Shown: positions 20,389 through 31,028, counted from the stretch's first letter. The stretch is 64,000 nucleotides of DNA from Sphingomonas sp. Ag1 (GCF_000980895.1 NZ_LAZX01000094.1:806001-870000); one strand, 5' to 3'. The notes: generated by a model not told the origin, from the letters alone. Numbers and translations: made by a program.

Positions 20389-22116
20389 TTACTTCACCCC
20401 GATCGCGGCCGCATCGGGGCGGCGGGAATCCGCGGCGCCGAGGAAACGCGTGCCGTCGACCATGATCGACTGGGTGCTGCCCATCGTGTTCGACGGCCGC
20501 ACCTTGTGCCCGCGCGCCTCGAGCATCGGAATGATGTCGGGCGAGAAGCCTTCCTCCAGCTCCAGCGGGGCATCGCCGCCACCCTGGTTCACGCGCGGCC
20601 GCTGCGCCGCTTCGGCGACGTTGAGGCCGTGATCGAGGACGTTGGACAACAGCTGCACCATCGTCGCGATGATGTATCCGCCGCCCGGCGTGCCGGTGAC
20701 CAGCCAGGGCTTTTCATCCTTGAACACGATGATCGGCGTGATCGTCGATCCGACGCGCTTGCCGGGCACCGGCAGCGTCGCCTTATCGTCGCCCTTGCGG
20801 CCCCAGGCGAGATTGCCCAGCGAATTGTTGAGCAGCACGCCAGTCCCCGGCGCCACGACATGCGCGCCATAGGATGCCGACAACGTATAGGTGTTGCTCA
20901 CCGCATTGCCGGCCGCGTCGGCGATCGAATAATGCGTCGTGTCCTGGCTTTCATAGGGGTAGGGATTGCCGTCGGCGGCTTCCTTCGTCCCCATCGCCCG
21001 ATCGGGGCGGATCAGCTTGGCGCGTTCGGCGGCATAGCCCTTGGACGCAAGCCCCTTGGTCGGGGAGCGCCAGTCCGGCCCGCCACCCACCAGGCGGCGA
21101 TCGGCCGATACCAGCTTCATCGTTTCGGACAGCAGGTGAAGGTTCGCCACCGATCCCCAGCGCTGCTCGCGCACGGGGAAGGTTTCGAGGATGTTCATCG
21201 CCTCCGCGACGCTAACGCCCGACGCGGTCGGCGGCATGTACGCGATCTTCTGCCCGCGATAGCTGGACCAGATCGGCGCCGAGACGATCGCCTTGTAGCT
21301 GGCCAGATCCCTGGCATCGATCACGCCGCCGCCGGCCTTGATCCCGGCGGCGAGCCGCTGGGCGAGCGGGCCGGTGTAGAAACCGTCGCGGCCCTTGGCG
21401 GCGATCACCTTCAGCGTGGCGGCAAGATCGGGCTGCTTCCACAGCTCGCCGGGCGCATAGGCGCTGCCGTCGGGCTTGAAGAACATCGCCAGCGCGGCGG
21501 GATCATCGGCCATCGCGTCCTTCTGATCGGCGTTGGCCTTCGCCTCGTCGTCGGACAGGATGACGCCCTGTTCCGCCATCGCGATCGCCGGGGCGATCAG
21601 CGTGCCCCACGGCATCGAGCCGAAACGCTTGTGCGCTTCCCACAGGCCCGCGACGGTGCCGGGGATGGCCACGCCCTTCATCGAATAGCCCTTGGCCGGA
21701 TCGAAACGGCCATTGGCGCCCAGCAGCAGGTCCGGCTTGGTATGGCGGCTGGCCTGGCCGTAATAATCGATCGCAATGTCCTGCGCCGGCTTGCCGTCCT
21801 TGGCGGCCATATGGACCAGCATATAGCCGCCGCCGCCGATGTTGCCCGCGCGCGGCAGGGTGACGGCGAGCGCGAAGCCCATCGCGACCGCCGCGTCGAC
21901 GGCATTGCCGCCCTTGCGCAGGATTTCCGCACCGACCTTCGATGCGATCACATTCTGGCTGACGACCATGCCCCCGCGGCCGATCACCGGCTTGTGGATC
22001 TGGTCATAGGCGACGATGTCGCCGCCGGTTCCGGTGCGGGGGCGCGGTGCCCCCTCCTGCGCCAGAAGCGGTGTGGCAAGCGCGAGAAGCGCGGCGGCGG
22101 TGGCGAAACGGCGCAT
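20389..22116 (-). CDS. ggt: gamma-glutamyltranspeptidase, exported
   Basis: The 575-residue precursor has a signal peptide (MRRFATAAALLALATPLLAQ). The large subunit has GGNAVDAAVAMGFAL and GNIGGGGYML, and the auto-cleavage and nucleophile threonine lies in QDTTHYS (Thr393-394). It is followed by GTGVLLNNSLGN and, near the end, TPGGGYIIATMVQ. It cleaves gamma-glutamyl bonds, including glutathione, in the periplasm. Its ATG overlaps the TGA of the TonB receptor by one base (TGATG), so the open frame upstream is not used and translation is coupled. Confidence 0.93.
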   Translation of the reverse strand: MRRFATAAALLALATPLLAQEGAPRPRTGTGGDIVAYDQIHKPVIGRGGMVVSQNVIASKVGAEILRKGGNAVDAAVAMGFALAVTLPRAGNIGGGGYMLVHMAAKDGKPAQDIAIDYYGQASRHTKPDLLLGANGRFDPAKGYSMKGVAIPGTVAGLWEAHKRFGSMPWGTLIAPAIAMAEQGVILSDDEAKANADQKDAMADDPAALAMFFKPDGSAYAPGELWKQPDLAATLKVIAAKGRDGFYTGPLAQRLAAGIKAGGGVIDARDLASYKAIVSAPIWSSYRGQKIAYMPPTASGVSVAEAMNILETFPVREQRWGSVANLHLLSETMKLVSADRRLVGGGPDWRSPTKGLASKGYAAERAKLIRPDRAMGTKEAADGNPYPYESQDTTHYSIADAAGNAVSNTYTLSASYGAHVVAPGTGVLLNNSLGNLAWGRKGDDKATLPVPGKRVGSTITPIIVFKDEKPWLVTGTPGGGYIIATMVQLLSNVLDHGLNVAEAAQRPRVNQGGGDAPLELEEGFSPDIIPMLEARGHKVRPSNTMGSTQSIMVDGTRFLGAADSRRPDAAAIGVK

Positions 22117-25100
22117 CAGAAGGTCGACCGCAGGTTGGCGTACCAGTAGCGCGAATAGGGCGTGTAGAGCGAGCCCAGGAACCCGTTCGTCGCCAGCGGC
22201 GGCTGCTTGTCGGTCAGGTTGCGCACGCCGATGCGGAAACGGTGCTGCCCCTCGCCCCGGCTGCGGTCGCCGAACTCGACCTGGCCATACAGGTTGATCG
22301 TGGTGCGCCCGTCGACCCGCCACGGCACGCCGTTCACGGTGCCGTCGGTGTCGTAGACATCGCTCGTATAGCTGGTGAAGGTGCCGACCTGGAACGGCCC
22401 GGCGGACCAGGTCAGCGATCCGGTGACGCGCCATTCCGGCTTCCCGTTCTGGCGCACCAGCTCACCCCCGTCGACGATCACGATATCGCGGTTGATCGTG
22501 CCGGCGGCACGCGCGTCGATCAGCGTCTGCACGCCGGGCGAGGGCGTCAGGAAATAGGATTTCAGATAGGCCGCGTTGACGTTGGCGACGATCCGGCCGA
22601 TCCCGAAATCGCGCACCCGCCAGTTGATCCCGAAGTCCCAGCCCGACACGCTCTGCGGCTGAAGGTTCTGATACTGGTCGTTGACGAACTGCACGCGGCC
22701 GACCGGCGCGATGCCGCTGCCGTTGAACAGCGCGATGTCGTCCGCGGTGGGGGCGCTGCGGATGACGTTCGCATCGCTCGACCCGCCGACACGCAGCAGG
22801 TAATCGTTGATGAGGGCATTGGCCTCACCAAAGATGCCGACGATGTCGCGCTGCTTGATGTTCCAATAGTCGGCGGTCAACGTGATCCGGCCCACCGCAT
22901 CGTCGAGGAACGTCGGCTGAAGGACGACGCCGGCGGTCCAGTTGGTCGACTGTTCCGGCTTCAGATTGGGGTTGCCGGCGCGCTGTGCGGTGGTGGCGAA
23001 GCTCTGCGTGCAATTGGTGAAGGAGCTGATCGCCCCGGTGCGCAGCTGCGCCTCGCAGCGGATCGGATCGAGCCGGGTGTTGGACCGGGTGACGAGCTGG
23101 GCGTTGACCTGTTCCAGGTTCGGCGCACGGAAGCTTTCGGCATAGGAACCGCGCAGGCGGATGCCCGAGACGACATCCCAGGCGGCGGCGATCTTCGGCT
23201 TGGCGACCGAGCCGGCGTCCGAATAATGTTCAAACCGCCCGGCCAGCTGGAATTCGAGGCGATTGACCAGCGGAATGTTCATGTCCGGCGAGATCACCGG
23301 GACGGCGGCCTCGACATAGGCGCCAAAGACGTTGCGACTGCCGCGGGTGTCGGGCGAGTTGCTGGTGCCGACGAGGTCCGACGGATTGACGAAGCCGGTT
23401 ACGCTGTCGCGGAACTGGATGGTGCCGTCGACGCGCGGATCGCGATCGTCGAGCTGCGTCTCGCGCCGCCCCTCGATGCCGAAGGCGATGCCAAGGTTGC
23501 CGGCGGGCAGCGCCAGCAGGTCAGCCTTCGACCCCTTGAGGTCGGCGAGGGCCAGCGTCGCCTTGCTGCGGCGCGTGGTGTTGATGCGGATCGCGTCGAT
23601 CGCCGCCTGGTTCGACAGCGTCGTGTCGGCGAGGCTGGGCGAGCCGAGGTTGCCGCCGTTGAACGGATTGTACGCATCCGGCGTCGACAGGCCGAGCTGG
23701 CGCTGCAGCAGGGTGGCGCTGATGCCGGTCGAGGTGTCGGTAACGGTCGCTTCCGAATAGAGCGCCGCACTTTCGAAATCGATGCCGAACAGGTTGAAGC
23801 GGACACCGGCCAGCGCACGCCATTGTTCATTGTCGACGTCGACGATGTTGGGGCCGAAGTCGGAGAAGTTATAGCTGGTCAGCGTGACGTCGAGGCCACC
23901 CGCCGGCGTGTTCAGGCCGGGGATGCGCCCCGCGCTGCCCACTGCGCCGAACGGATTGTAGTAATTGCTGGCCGGAATCACGATCGGCCCCGCGGCGAGC
24001 GTGCCCGGCGAGCTCTGGATGCTGTTGGTCGTCGCGCGATAATAAGCCGCCTCGCCGAACACCTCCAGCGTGTCGGTCAGCTCGTAATTGCCGTTGGCGA
24101 ACAGATTGTAGCGTTCGACCTTGGGCAGGATCGTCCGGTTGTACGCGCGGGTCTGGTCGAAGCGCAGGTTGCGATCGCCCAGTGCGGTGTTGTTGCCATC
24201 GTCGATACAGATCGCCGCGTTCGACGGGACACCCGCGGTGCAGCCGCCGTTGGTGGTGGGCTGGATGTGGAACACGCCGGCCGCGCTGGTCACGAGCGCG
24301 CCGGTGGTGCCGCTGCCCTGCCGCACCGGTACGCCGCCGCGGGTGGTGAACACGCCCCAGGGCGTGATCGTCGAGCGGCCGTCGATCAGCGTCAGCCCCT
24401 CCAGCGCGGTGCCGACGAACAACGGGCTCTTGTCGTCCGAGGCGGTATAATCCTGGTCCGCGGCGCGCATCATGGTGCGCGACTCCCGCGAGGCGAAGAT
24501 CGTGATGTTGCCGCGATCGCCCAGCCGGGTGCCGGCGAGCAGGTTCAGGTTGGTTTCGAGCAGGTTGGTGTCTTCGCCGAAGCCGACTTGGCCCTCCATC
24601 TGGACGCCCTGGAAGTCCTTCTGCAGCACGGTGTTGACCACGCCGGCGACCGCGTCAGAGCCGTAGATCGCGGCCGCGCCGTCACGCAGCACTTCCAGCC
24701 GCTCGATGCCGAATGCGGGGATGGTGTTGCTGTTGACGGTCAGCACGGGGACGAGATTCTCGTTCGCGCGGCTGGTCGGGTGATTGACGACGCGGCGGCC
24801 GTTCAGCAGCACCAGCGTGTTGCCGACGCCCAGGTTGCGCAGGTTCACCGAGCCAACGTCGCCGCGCGCCGCGTTCGAGCTGTTAGGCAGATAGCTGGCG
24901 TTGAACGTCACGTCGCCCAGCTGCGGGATCGAACGCAGCAGTTCGTCGCCCGAGGTCGCGCCAATCGCCGCCATATCTTCCTGACCCACGACCGTGACCG
25001 GCAGCGCCGCGGCGACCGAGCTGCCCCGAATCTGACTGCCTACGACGACAATATCATCGGCCGGCGCGACCGGATCGCCCTGCACGGCGGCTTCGACGGC

Positions 25101-25217
25101 CTGGGTTGCGGCGGATTTGTCGGACGAGGGCGCGGGCTGGCTTTGCGCAAGGGCGGAGCTGCTGATGATTATTGAAGCCGATGCCGTGGTCGCCAGAAAA
25201 AACCCGCGTGTGATCAC
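22116..25217 (-). CDS. TonB-dependent outer-membrane receptor
   Basis: The 1033-residue outer-membrane transporter has a signal peptide ending in ALAQ and a TonB-box-like DDIVVVGSQIRG. The plug domain includes SGDELLRSIPQLGDV, LRNLGVGNTLVLLNGRRVV and IERLEVLRDGAAAIYGSDAVAGVVN. A long beta-barrel follows and ends with the aromatic YSRYWYANLRSTF. It belongs to the large-barrel group frequent in sphingomonads that import peptides or other large molecules. Its coupling to gamma-glutamyltranspeptidase and an AbgB-like hydrolase suggests a gamma-glutamyl-containing ligand. Confidence 0.93.
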   Translation of the reverse strand: MITRGFFLATTASASIIISSSALAQSQPAPSSDKSAATQAVEAAVQGDPVAPADDIVVVGSQIRGSSVAAALPVTVVGQEDMAAIGATSGDELLRSIPQLGDVTFNASYLPNSSNAARGDVGSVNLRNLGVGNTLVLLNGRRVVNHPTSRANENLVPVLTVNSNTIPAFGIERLEVLRDGAAAIYGSDAVAGVVNTVLQKDFQGVQMEGQVGFGEDTNLLETNLNLLAGTRLGDRGNITIFASRESRTMMRAADQDYTASDDKSPLFVGTALEGLTLIDGRSTITPWGVFTTRGGVPVRQGSGTTGALVTSAAGVFHIQPTTNGGCTAGVPSNAAICIDDGNNTALGDRNLRFDQTRAYNRTILPKVERYNLFANGNYELTDTLEVFGEAAYYRATTNSIQSSPGTLAAGPIVIPASNYYNPFGAVGSAGRIPGLNTPAGGLDVTLTSYNFSDFGPNIVDVDNEQWRALAGVRFNLFGIDFESAALYSEATVTDTSTGISATLLQRQLGLSTPDAYNPFNGGNLGSPSLADTTLSNQAAIDAIRINTTRRSKATLALADLKGSKADLLALPAGNLGIAFGIEGRRETQLDDRDPRVDGTIQFRDSVTGFVNPSDLVGTSNSPDTRGSRNVFGAYVEAAVPVISPDMNIPLVNRLEFQLAGRFEHYSDAGSVAKPKIAAAWDVVSGIRLRGSYAESFRAPNLEQVNAQLVTRSNTRLDPIRCEAQLRTGAISSFTNCTQSFATTAQRAGNPNLKPEQSTNWTAGVVLQPTFLDDAVGRITLTADYWNIKQRDIVGIFGEANALINDYLLRVGGSSDANVIRSAPTADDIALFNGSGIAPVGRVQFVNDQYQNLQPQSVSGWDFGINWRVRDFGIGRIVANVNAAYLKSYFLTPSPGVQTLIDARAAGTINRDIVIVDGGELVRQNGKPEWRVTGSLTWSAGPFQVGTFTSYTSDVYDTDGTVNGVPWRVDGRTTINLYGQVEFGDRSRGEGQHRFRIGVRNLTDKQPPLATNGFLGSLYTPYSRYWYANLRSTF

Positions 25218-25843
25218 CGATACACCCCCTGATATTTTGTGATTGGACCCTCTCCCCCGGAGGATCCTCGAGCCTCATGGGCCAAGGCCATGTCGCGGCA
25301 CCGCGCGCTGCGGTCTAGGCTCGAAAAGCCATTTCGTTGCGACTGATGCAAAGCAGCAACATTTAAGTTGCGTGCGATAAGAGGTGACTATGCTGAAATA
25401 TCAGAATCTTAGGATGCGCATGGCGCATTGAAGCCGTTGCACGGCCACTCATCGGTGACAAAAATTATAAGGCGCGAAGGTTCTCTTTTCTGCACGGAGC
25501 GACAATCCTGCCTCTGAAATCAATAGTTTGATCGAATAGGGGCATAGATTCGAGCGATGGGTCGCGACTTTGCGGGCAGGCGATTGGCGGTGCGTCCCGG
25601 TCGTGCCGCCGACCCGATCAAGTTCAACAACGCCACAAGCACTAGACACGATTTGGCTGCAGTCGTCGTCCTGCCGCTCACAATCCCTTTCGGGCGTGAA
25701 AAGCTTGTCGATTTTAGCGAGCCCGACCACTGCACACCTCTTGGGTCATGGATAAGGGTATCTCGCACGCGCCCTCCCGGCGGCAGCGCGCTATGATCAG
25801 CGCCGTCCGATCCTGGATCATGTCGGGTTGAAAGAGTTGCGCG
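25218..25843. other. 626-base intergenic region between divergent receptor operon and P-type ATPase
   Basis: This holds the promoters of the two divergent transcription units, and its GC is lower than that of the genes around it. I see no convincing full gene. One plus-strand frame around 25620-25720 reads LTIPFGREKLVDFSEP, which is like a piece of a family-3 solute-binding protein and could be a relic. No tRNA or clear riboswitch is visible. Confidence 0.5.
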
Positions 25844-28192
25844 ATGACCAACCCTCATCCCGATGCCCATCATAAGGCAGTCCGCATTCGCTCCGATGAG
25901 CACGCGGCCGCAATCGATCCTGTATGCGGCATGACGGTTGATCCCGCCAAAACCACGCATCATGCCGAGCATCAGGGCAAGGCCTACTACTTCTGCAGTG
26001 CGGGTTGCCGGACCAGGTTCGTCACCGATCCGAACGCCTATCTGGGCACCAAGCCGTTCCCCGCGCCGAGCGCCACGCCCGGCGCGATGTGGACCTGCCC
26101 GATGCATTCGGAGATCCGCCAGCAAGGACCGGGGACATGCCCGATCTGCGGCATGGCGCTCGAACCAGAGGATCCGTCGCTGGACGACCGCCCGAACCCT
26201 GAGCTGGTGTGTTTCACCCGGCGGCTGTGGGTTGCCGTCGTCTTGACCGTGCCGCTGCTCCTCGTCTCGATGATTGCCGATATGCTGGGCCTGCGCATCG
26301 TCAGCCCGGCCATGTCGCCCTGGGTCCAGCTCGGGCTCACTGCCCCGATCGTCCTGTGGGCCGGCGCGCCGTTCTTCCAGCGTGGCTGGCAGTCAATCCG
26401 GAGCCGCCACCTCAACATGTTCACCCTGATCTCAATGGGTGTGGGGACGGCGTTCGTTTACAGCCTGGTGGCGACGCTTGCCCCTGAGATTTTCCCCGAC
26501 ACCTTCCGGACGCACGCGGGCATGGTGCCCGTCTATTACGAAGCGGCCGGCGTCGTCGTGACGCTGGTGCTGCTTGGCCAGGTCCTGGAGCTGCGCGCCC
26601 GCGCCGCAACGGGTCGGGCAATCCGTGCGCTGATGGACCTGACGCCCAAGACCGCACATCGCATCGGCGCCGACGGATCGGAAGCAGAAGTCAGCCTTGC
26701 CGAAGTGGCCGCGGGCGATCGGCTGCGCGTCCGCCCCGGCGAAGCGATCCCCGTCGACGGCGTGGTTCTGGAGGGCCACTCCTCCGTCGACGAGTCCATG
26801 CTCACCGGAGAACCAGGCCCGGTGCCCAAGGAGCCCGGCGCGCCCGTCACCGGAGGTACGGTCAACACCACCGGCAGCCTGATCATGACGGCCCGTGCGG
26901 TGGGCGCCGATACGATGCTGGCGCAAATCGTGCGGATGGTCGCGGAGGCGCAGCGCAGCCGCGCGCCGATCCAGGCAGTCGCCGATCGCGCGTCCGGCTG
27001 GTTTGTGCCGCTCGTCGTGCTCATTGCGATTGCAACCTTCGTGGTCTGGTCACTGCTCGGCCCGGCGCCGCGCATGGGCCACGCACTGCTGAACGCGATC
27101 GCCGTCCTGGTAATCGCCTGCCCGTGCGCCCTCGGGCTCGCCACGCCCATGTCGATCATGGTCGGCACCGGCCGGGGCGCCCGGCCTGGCGTGCTGGTGA
27201 AGAATGCCGAAGCCCTGCAAGCATTCGAAAAGGTTGATACGCTGGTCATCGACAAGACCGGTACGCTGACCGAGGGCAAGCCGGCGCTGGTCGCCGTCGA
27301 GCCCGTCAACCCCTTCAGCGAAGCCGAGCTGCTGGCGCTTGCCGCTGCGGTGGAGGCCCAGTCGGAGCATCCGCTCGCCCATGCGATCGTAACGGCTGCC
27401 GCCGCGCGAGGGCTGACGATGACCAAGGTCCAGGACTTTGCCTCGCAAACCGGCCTGGGGGTAAGCGCTAATGTCAGCGGGCGTACCGTGGTGGTCGGCA
27501 ATGCCGCACAGATGAAACGAGCTGGGGCTGACCCTGCCCCGCTGGACGAGGTCGCCAATCGGCACCGCCGCGATGGCGCTGGCGTCATGCTGGTCGCGGT
27601 GGATGGGCGGCTGGCCGGGCTCCTCGCCGTGGCCGATCCCGTCCGCCCGGCGGCACAGGGGGCGATCGCCGCGCTCCGCCACAGCGGACTGCGCGTCGTC
27701 ATGCTCACGGGCGACAATCAGATCACGGCCGAGGCCGTGACGCGGGCGGTGGGCGGGCTCGACGATATCCGCGCCGATCTGAAGCCCGAGGACAAGGCGC
27801 GCATCGTCGGCGAGCTGAAGGCGAGCGGCCATCGGGTAGCGATGGCCGGCGACGGGATCAACGACGCCCCCGCCCTCGCCGCGGCCGATGTCGGTTTGGC
27901 GATGGGCACAGGCACCGACGTGGCGATCGAGAGCGTCGGCATGACGCTGACCCGCGGCGACCTGTCCGCCATCGTCCGCGCCCGCAAGCTGGCACATGCC
28001 ACGATGCGCAACATTCGACAGAACCTGTTCTTTTCCTTTGTGTTCAACGGCATCGGCGTGCCGGTCGCGGCGGGCGTGTTATACCCGGCTGCAGGCATCC
28101 TGCTCTCCCCGATGCTGGCTGGCGCAGCGATGGCGCTGTCGTCTTTCACCGACGTGCTGAACGCGCTCCGCCTGAACGCGGTGAAGCTGTAA
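25844..28192 (+). CDS. P1B-type heavy-metal (copper-type) transporting ATPase
   Basis: The 782-residue membrane ATPase has a YHS metal-binding domain at the N-terminus ([10 protein letters not shown] then CSAGCRTRF), a second short metal-binding domain ([10 protein letters not shown] and [13 protein letters not shown]) and then the eight-helix pump. The CPC membrane motif is at 426-428, the phosphorylated Asp470 is in [10 protein letters not shown], the HP motif is in [10 protein letters not shown], and [20 protein letters not shown] is the hinge. CPC with GDGINDAP fits Cu(I)/Ag(I) pumps. It lacks the usual GMxCxxC N-terminal domain. No metal regulator gene is adjacent. Confidence 0.92.
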   Translation: MTNPHPDAHHKAVRIRSDEHAAAIDPVCGMTVDPAKTTHHAEHQGKAYYFCSAGCRTRFVTDPNAYLGTKPFPAPSATPGAMWTCPMHSEIRQQGPGTCPICGMALEPEDPSLDDRPNPELVCFTRRLWVAVVLTVPLLLVSMIADMLGLRIVSPAMSPWVQLGLTAPIVLWAGAPFFQRGWQSIRSRHLNMFTLISMGVGTAFVYSLVATLAPEIFPDTFRTHAGMVPVYYEAAGVVVTLVLLGQVLELRARAATGRAIRALMDLTPKTAHRIGADGSEAEVSLAEVAAGDRLRVRPGEAIPVDGVVLEGHSSVDESMLTGEPGPVPKEPGAPVTGGTVNTTGSLIMTARAVGADTMLAQIVRMVAEAQRSRAPIQAVADRASGWFVPLVVLIAIATFVVWSLLGPAPRMGHALLNAIAVLVIACPCALGLATPMSIMVGTGRGARPGVLVKNAEALQAFEKVDTLVIDKTGTLTEGKPALVAVEPVNPFSEAELLALAAAVEAQSEHPLAHAIVTAAAARGLTMTKVQDFASQTGLGVSANVSGRTVVVGNAAQMKRAGADPAPLDEVANRHRRDGAGVMLVAVDGRLAGLLAVADPVRPAAQGAIAALRHSGLRVVMLTGDNQITAEAVTRAVGGLDDIRADLKPEDKARIVGELKASGHRVAMAGDGINDAPALAAADVGLAMGTGTDVAIESVGMTLTRGDLSAIVRARKLAHATMRNIRQNLFFSFVFNGIGVPVAAGVLYPAAGILLSPMLAGAAMALSSFTDVLNALRLNAVKL

Positions 28193-28271
28193 GTTTTGCA
28201 CTGCGTCGCACCGCGGCATGCCGTGCCGCTCGGGTTGACGCGCTTCGGACCCAGCGGCCAAGCTCCATGTT

Positions 28272-29450
28272 GTGGGGATCAATCTTTCACTCGGGGAGGC
28301 GCGACGGATCGCGCTTGCGGCCCAGGGCTTCGGCATCTCTCGTCCAGCGCGGCCAAGCGCGAGCCGAGTGCGCGGCACACTCGGTCGCCTGGGGCTATTC
28401 CAGATCGACAGCGTCAACGTGCTCGTCAGAGCACATTATCTGCCGGCCTTCTCGCGCCTTGGCCCTTACGATCGAGAGGCGATCGCGCGTGACGCGTGGG
28501 GGCCGAAGCGGCAGCGGCGCATGTTTGAATATTGGGCGCATGAGGCCTCGCTGCTTCCGCTCGACCTGCACCCTCTACTGCGCTGGCGCATGGCCCGCGC
28601 CGAACGGGGCGAGATCGGATACCAAGGGCTCCGGCGCTTTGCTGTCGAGCGAAGGGCGGAGGCTCAGGCGGTGCTCGATCGCATAACCGCGGAGGGGCCA
28701 ATGACCGCCGCCGACTTCGAAAACGGATCGAGCAAGAGCGGCTGGTGGGAATGGAGCCACACCAAGCACGCACTGGAATGGCTGTTCTGGGCCGGCAAAA
28801 TCACCACCGCGACACGCCTCCGCAGCTTCGCCCGTGTCTATGACCTGCCCGAACGCGTTCTGCCCACGGCTGTTCTGGACCTTCCCACGCCCGACCCGGC
28901 GAGCGCACAGCGGGCCTTGATCGCGCGCAGCGGGCAGGCACTGGGTGTTGCGACGGCCGCGGACCTGCGCGATTATTTTCGCCTGAAACCCGAAGAGGCG
29001 GACCATGCCATCGCGGCCGAAGCAGAAGCAGGCACGCTCATCCCGGTTCGGGTAGAGGGCTGGAGCCAAAGGGCGTGGATGCACCGCGACGCCCCCACGC
29101 CGCGCAGCGTGCGCGCCGCCTCGCTGCTGGCACCGTTCGCCCCCTTGATCCGGGAGCGGAGCCGCGCGGAGCGGTTGTTCGGCTTTCGCTATCGCATCGA
29201 GATCTACGTACCGCCGGAGAGGCGGACGCATGGCTATTACGTCCTCCCCTTCCTCATGGACGAGGCACTCGTCGCCCTTGTGGACCTGAAGGCAGATCGC
29301 CAGGCTGGCATGCTCCGGGCGCACCGTGTGACCATCGAACCTGGCGCCCCTGCCGAGACCCTCGAGCGTTTGGCTCACGAACTTGATCAGCCTGCCGCAT
29401 GGCTCGGGCTGAATGGCATAACGATCGGAGAGATCGTTCAGCTTTCATAG
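28272..29450 (+). CDS. YcaQ-type winged-helix DNA glycosylase-like protein
   Basis: The 392-residue protein matches the YcaQ/AlkX family, which in E. coli unhooks interstrand DNA crosslinks. It has the N-terminal winged-helix LSLEARR-like start (LSLGEARRIAL), the conserved LGLFQIDSVNVLVRAHYLP motif including QID, YWAHEASLLP, and a C-terminal winged-helix part with FRYRIEIYVPPERR and GYYVLPFL. The GTG at 28272 starts the protein 79 bases after the ATPase stop. It probably repairs crosslinked DNA; activity has been shown only for relatives. Confidence 0.85.
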   Translation: MGINLSLGEARRIALAAQGFGISRPARPSASRVRGTLGRLGLFQIDSVNVLVRAHYLPAFSRLGPYDREAIARDAWGPKRQRRMFEYWAHEASLLPLDLHPLLRWRMARAERGEIGYQGLRRFAVERRAEAQAVLDRITAEGPMTAADFENGSSKSGWWEWSHTKHALEWLFWAGKITTATRLRSFARVYDLPERVLPTAVLDLPTPDPASAQRALIARSGQALGVATAADLRDYFRLKPEEADHAIAAEAEAGTLIPVRVEGWSQRAWMHRDAPTPRSVRAASLLAPFAPLIRERSRAERLFGFRYRIEIYVPPERRTHGYYVLPFLMDEALVALVDLKADRQAGMLRAHRVTIEPGAPAETLERLAHELDQPAAWLGLNGITIGEIVQLS

Positions 29451-29670
29451 ACTCCAAAACGGGCGATCGCGCTCGCCGATCACCTCCGCGCCCAGCACCG
29501 CGGCTGTAGGTCGCAGCGTTCGTGCTCGGCGCTGCGGCGGACGGTGCCGTTGATGATCATCCCCGGCAACTGCATCTTGTTCGACACAAGCAGCACCGCC
29601 TTCGACCGGGTGTTGCCGGATCGTCAGGGTCGCGCTTGTCTGACCCGCTATTTACCGCCAACACCGCGCT

Positions 29671-30966
29671 ATGATCCGCATCCTTCCCTTCGCCGCCCTG
29701 CTGCTCACCACCCCTGCCGCGGCACGCGATACACCGTCGCCGGATCGGCTGCGCGGCTCGGTGGAGAAGCTCGTCTCGTTCGGCACCCGCCACACGCTAT
29801 CCTCGGCGACCGATCCGAAGCGCGGCATCGGTGCCGCGCGCAACTGGGTCGCGTCCGAGTTCGAGCGCATCGGCGCGGCCTGCGGCGGCTGCATCACGGT
29901 CGAGCGCCTGCAGCGCCGCTTCGTCAACGCGCGCGCGCCGAACGGCGTCGTGATTGAGGACGTGCTCGGCATCCAGCGCGGCACCGATCCCAACCGCTAC
30001 ATCATCGTCGGCGGCCATATCGACAGCCGCGGCACCGACGTGATGGACGCAACCTCCGATGCCCCCGGCGCGAACGATGACGCGAGCGGCGTCGCGCTGG
30101 TGCTGGAGGCCGCGCGCATCCTGTCGAAGGAGAAGTTCGCCGCCAACATCGTCTACGTCGCTTTCTCGGGCGAGGAGCAGGGCCTGCTCGGCGCCACCCT
30201 GCTGGCCGAAACCGCGAAGGCACGCGGCTGGCAGGTCGATGCGATGCTCAACAACGATATCGTCGGCAATTCGATCGGCCAGAATGGCCTGCGCGTCGCC
30301 GATCGCGTGCGCGTCTTCTCCGAAGGCGTGCGCGCCAGCGAGAGCCTCGCCGAGGCGATGGAGCGCCGCGCGATCGGCGGCGAGGACGACGGCCCCAGCC
30401 GCGCACTGGCCAAGGCGATCGACGGCATCGCCGATAGCCTGCCCGGCAAGTTCGACGTGTTCGTCGATCGCCGCCCCGATCGCTTCGGCCGGGGCGGCGA
30501 CCACGAGCCGTTCCTCCGCCAGGGCTATCCCGCGGTCCGTTTCACCGTCGGCGCCGAGAATTGGAATCGCCAGCACCAGGATCTGCGCACCGAGAACGGC
30601 CGCGTCTATGGCGACACGATCGAGGGGATGGATTTCCCCTATCTCGCACGAGTCACCGCCATCAACGTCGCGACCATCGGGCAGCTTGCCGCCGCCCCGG
30701 CCGCCCCGGCGGGCGTCAACGTCGCCGGCGAACTGACCCGCGATACGACCGTCGCGTGGCAACCGGTGCCCGGCGCGGCGCGCTACAAGATCCATTGGCG
30801 CCGCACCGACAAGCCCGCCTGGACCGATGCGCGCGAGGTTTCCGGCGCAACCCAGCAGGTGCTGAAGGAAGTGTCGGTCGACGATCACTATTTCGGCGTG
30901 TCGGCGATCGGCCCGAACGGCGCCGAGAGCATCGTCACCTTCGCCGGCCGCGCGCCCCGCCGCTGA
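29671..30966 (+). CDS. secreted M28-family zinc peptidase
   Basis: The 431-residue precursor has a signal peptide (ending PAAARD) and an M28 catalytic domain. The zinc ligands and the catalytic Glu are visible in order: GGHIDSRG, PGANDDASG, SGEEQGLLG, LNNDIVGNS and GGDHEPFLRQG. After residue 340 there is a fibronectin type III-like module (AWQPVPGAARYKIHWRRTD) that may bind substrate or cell wall. It probably degrades peptides in the periplasm or medium. It is a stand-alone gene, followed by a hairpin and then the genomic island. Confidence 0.9.
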   Translation: MIRILPFAALLLTTPAAARDTPSPDRLRGSVEKLVSFGTRHTLSSATDPKRGIGAARNWVASEFERIGAACGGCITVERLQRRFVNARAPNGVVIEDVLGIQRGTDPNRYIIVGGHIDSRGTDVMDATSDAPGANDDASGVALVLEAARILSKEKFAANIVYVAFSGEEQGLLGATLLAETAKARGWQVDAMLNNDIVGNSIGQNGLRVADRVRVFSEGVRASESLAEAMERRAIGGEDDGPSRALAKAIDGIADSLPGKFDVFVDRRPDRFGRGGDHEPFLRQGYPAVRFTVGAENWNRQHQDLRTENGRVYGDTIEGMDFPYLARVTAINVATIGQLAAAPAAPAGVNVAGELTRDTTVAWQPVPGAARYKIHWRRTDKPAWTDAREVSGATQQVLKEVSVDDHYFGVSAIGPNGAESIVTFAGRAPRR

Positions 30967-30978
30967 CGATCTGAATCT

Positions 30979-31028
30979 GCTTGGCGGATATCGCGAGGCT
31001 ATCTTCGCGCTACGCGAGTCCGCCAAGC
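30979..31028 (+). terminator. nested inverted repeat after the M28 gene
   Basis: GCTTGGCGGA (30979-30988) pairs with TCCGCCAAGC (31019-31028), and an inner CGCGA/TCGCG pair lies within the loop. This can form a branched hairpin 12 bases after the M28 peptidase stop and probably ends that transcript. There is no T-run. Confidence 0.45.

Noticed and set aside
29451..29670. Minus-strand stretch reading VLLVSNKMQLPGMIING, possible gene relic
   Set aside because: It is short, has no start or family match that I can support, and is not enough to call a pseudogene.
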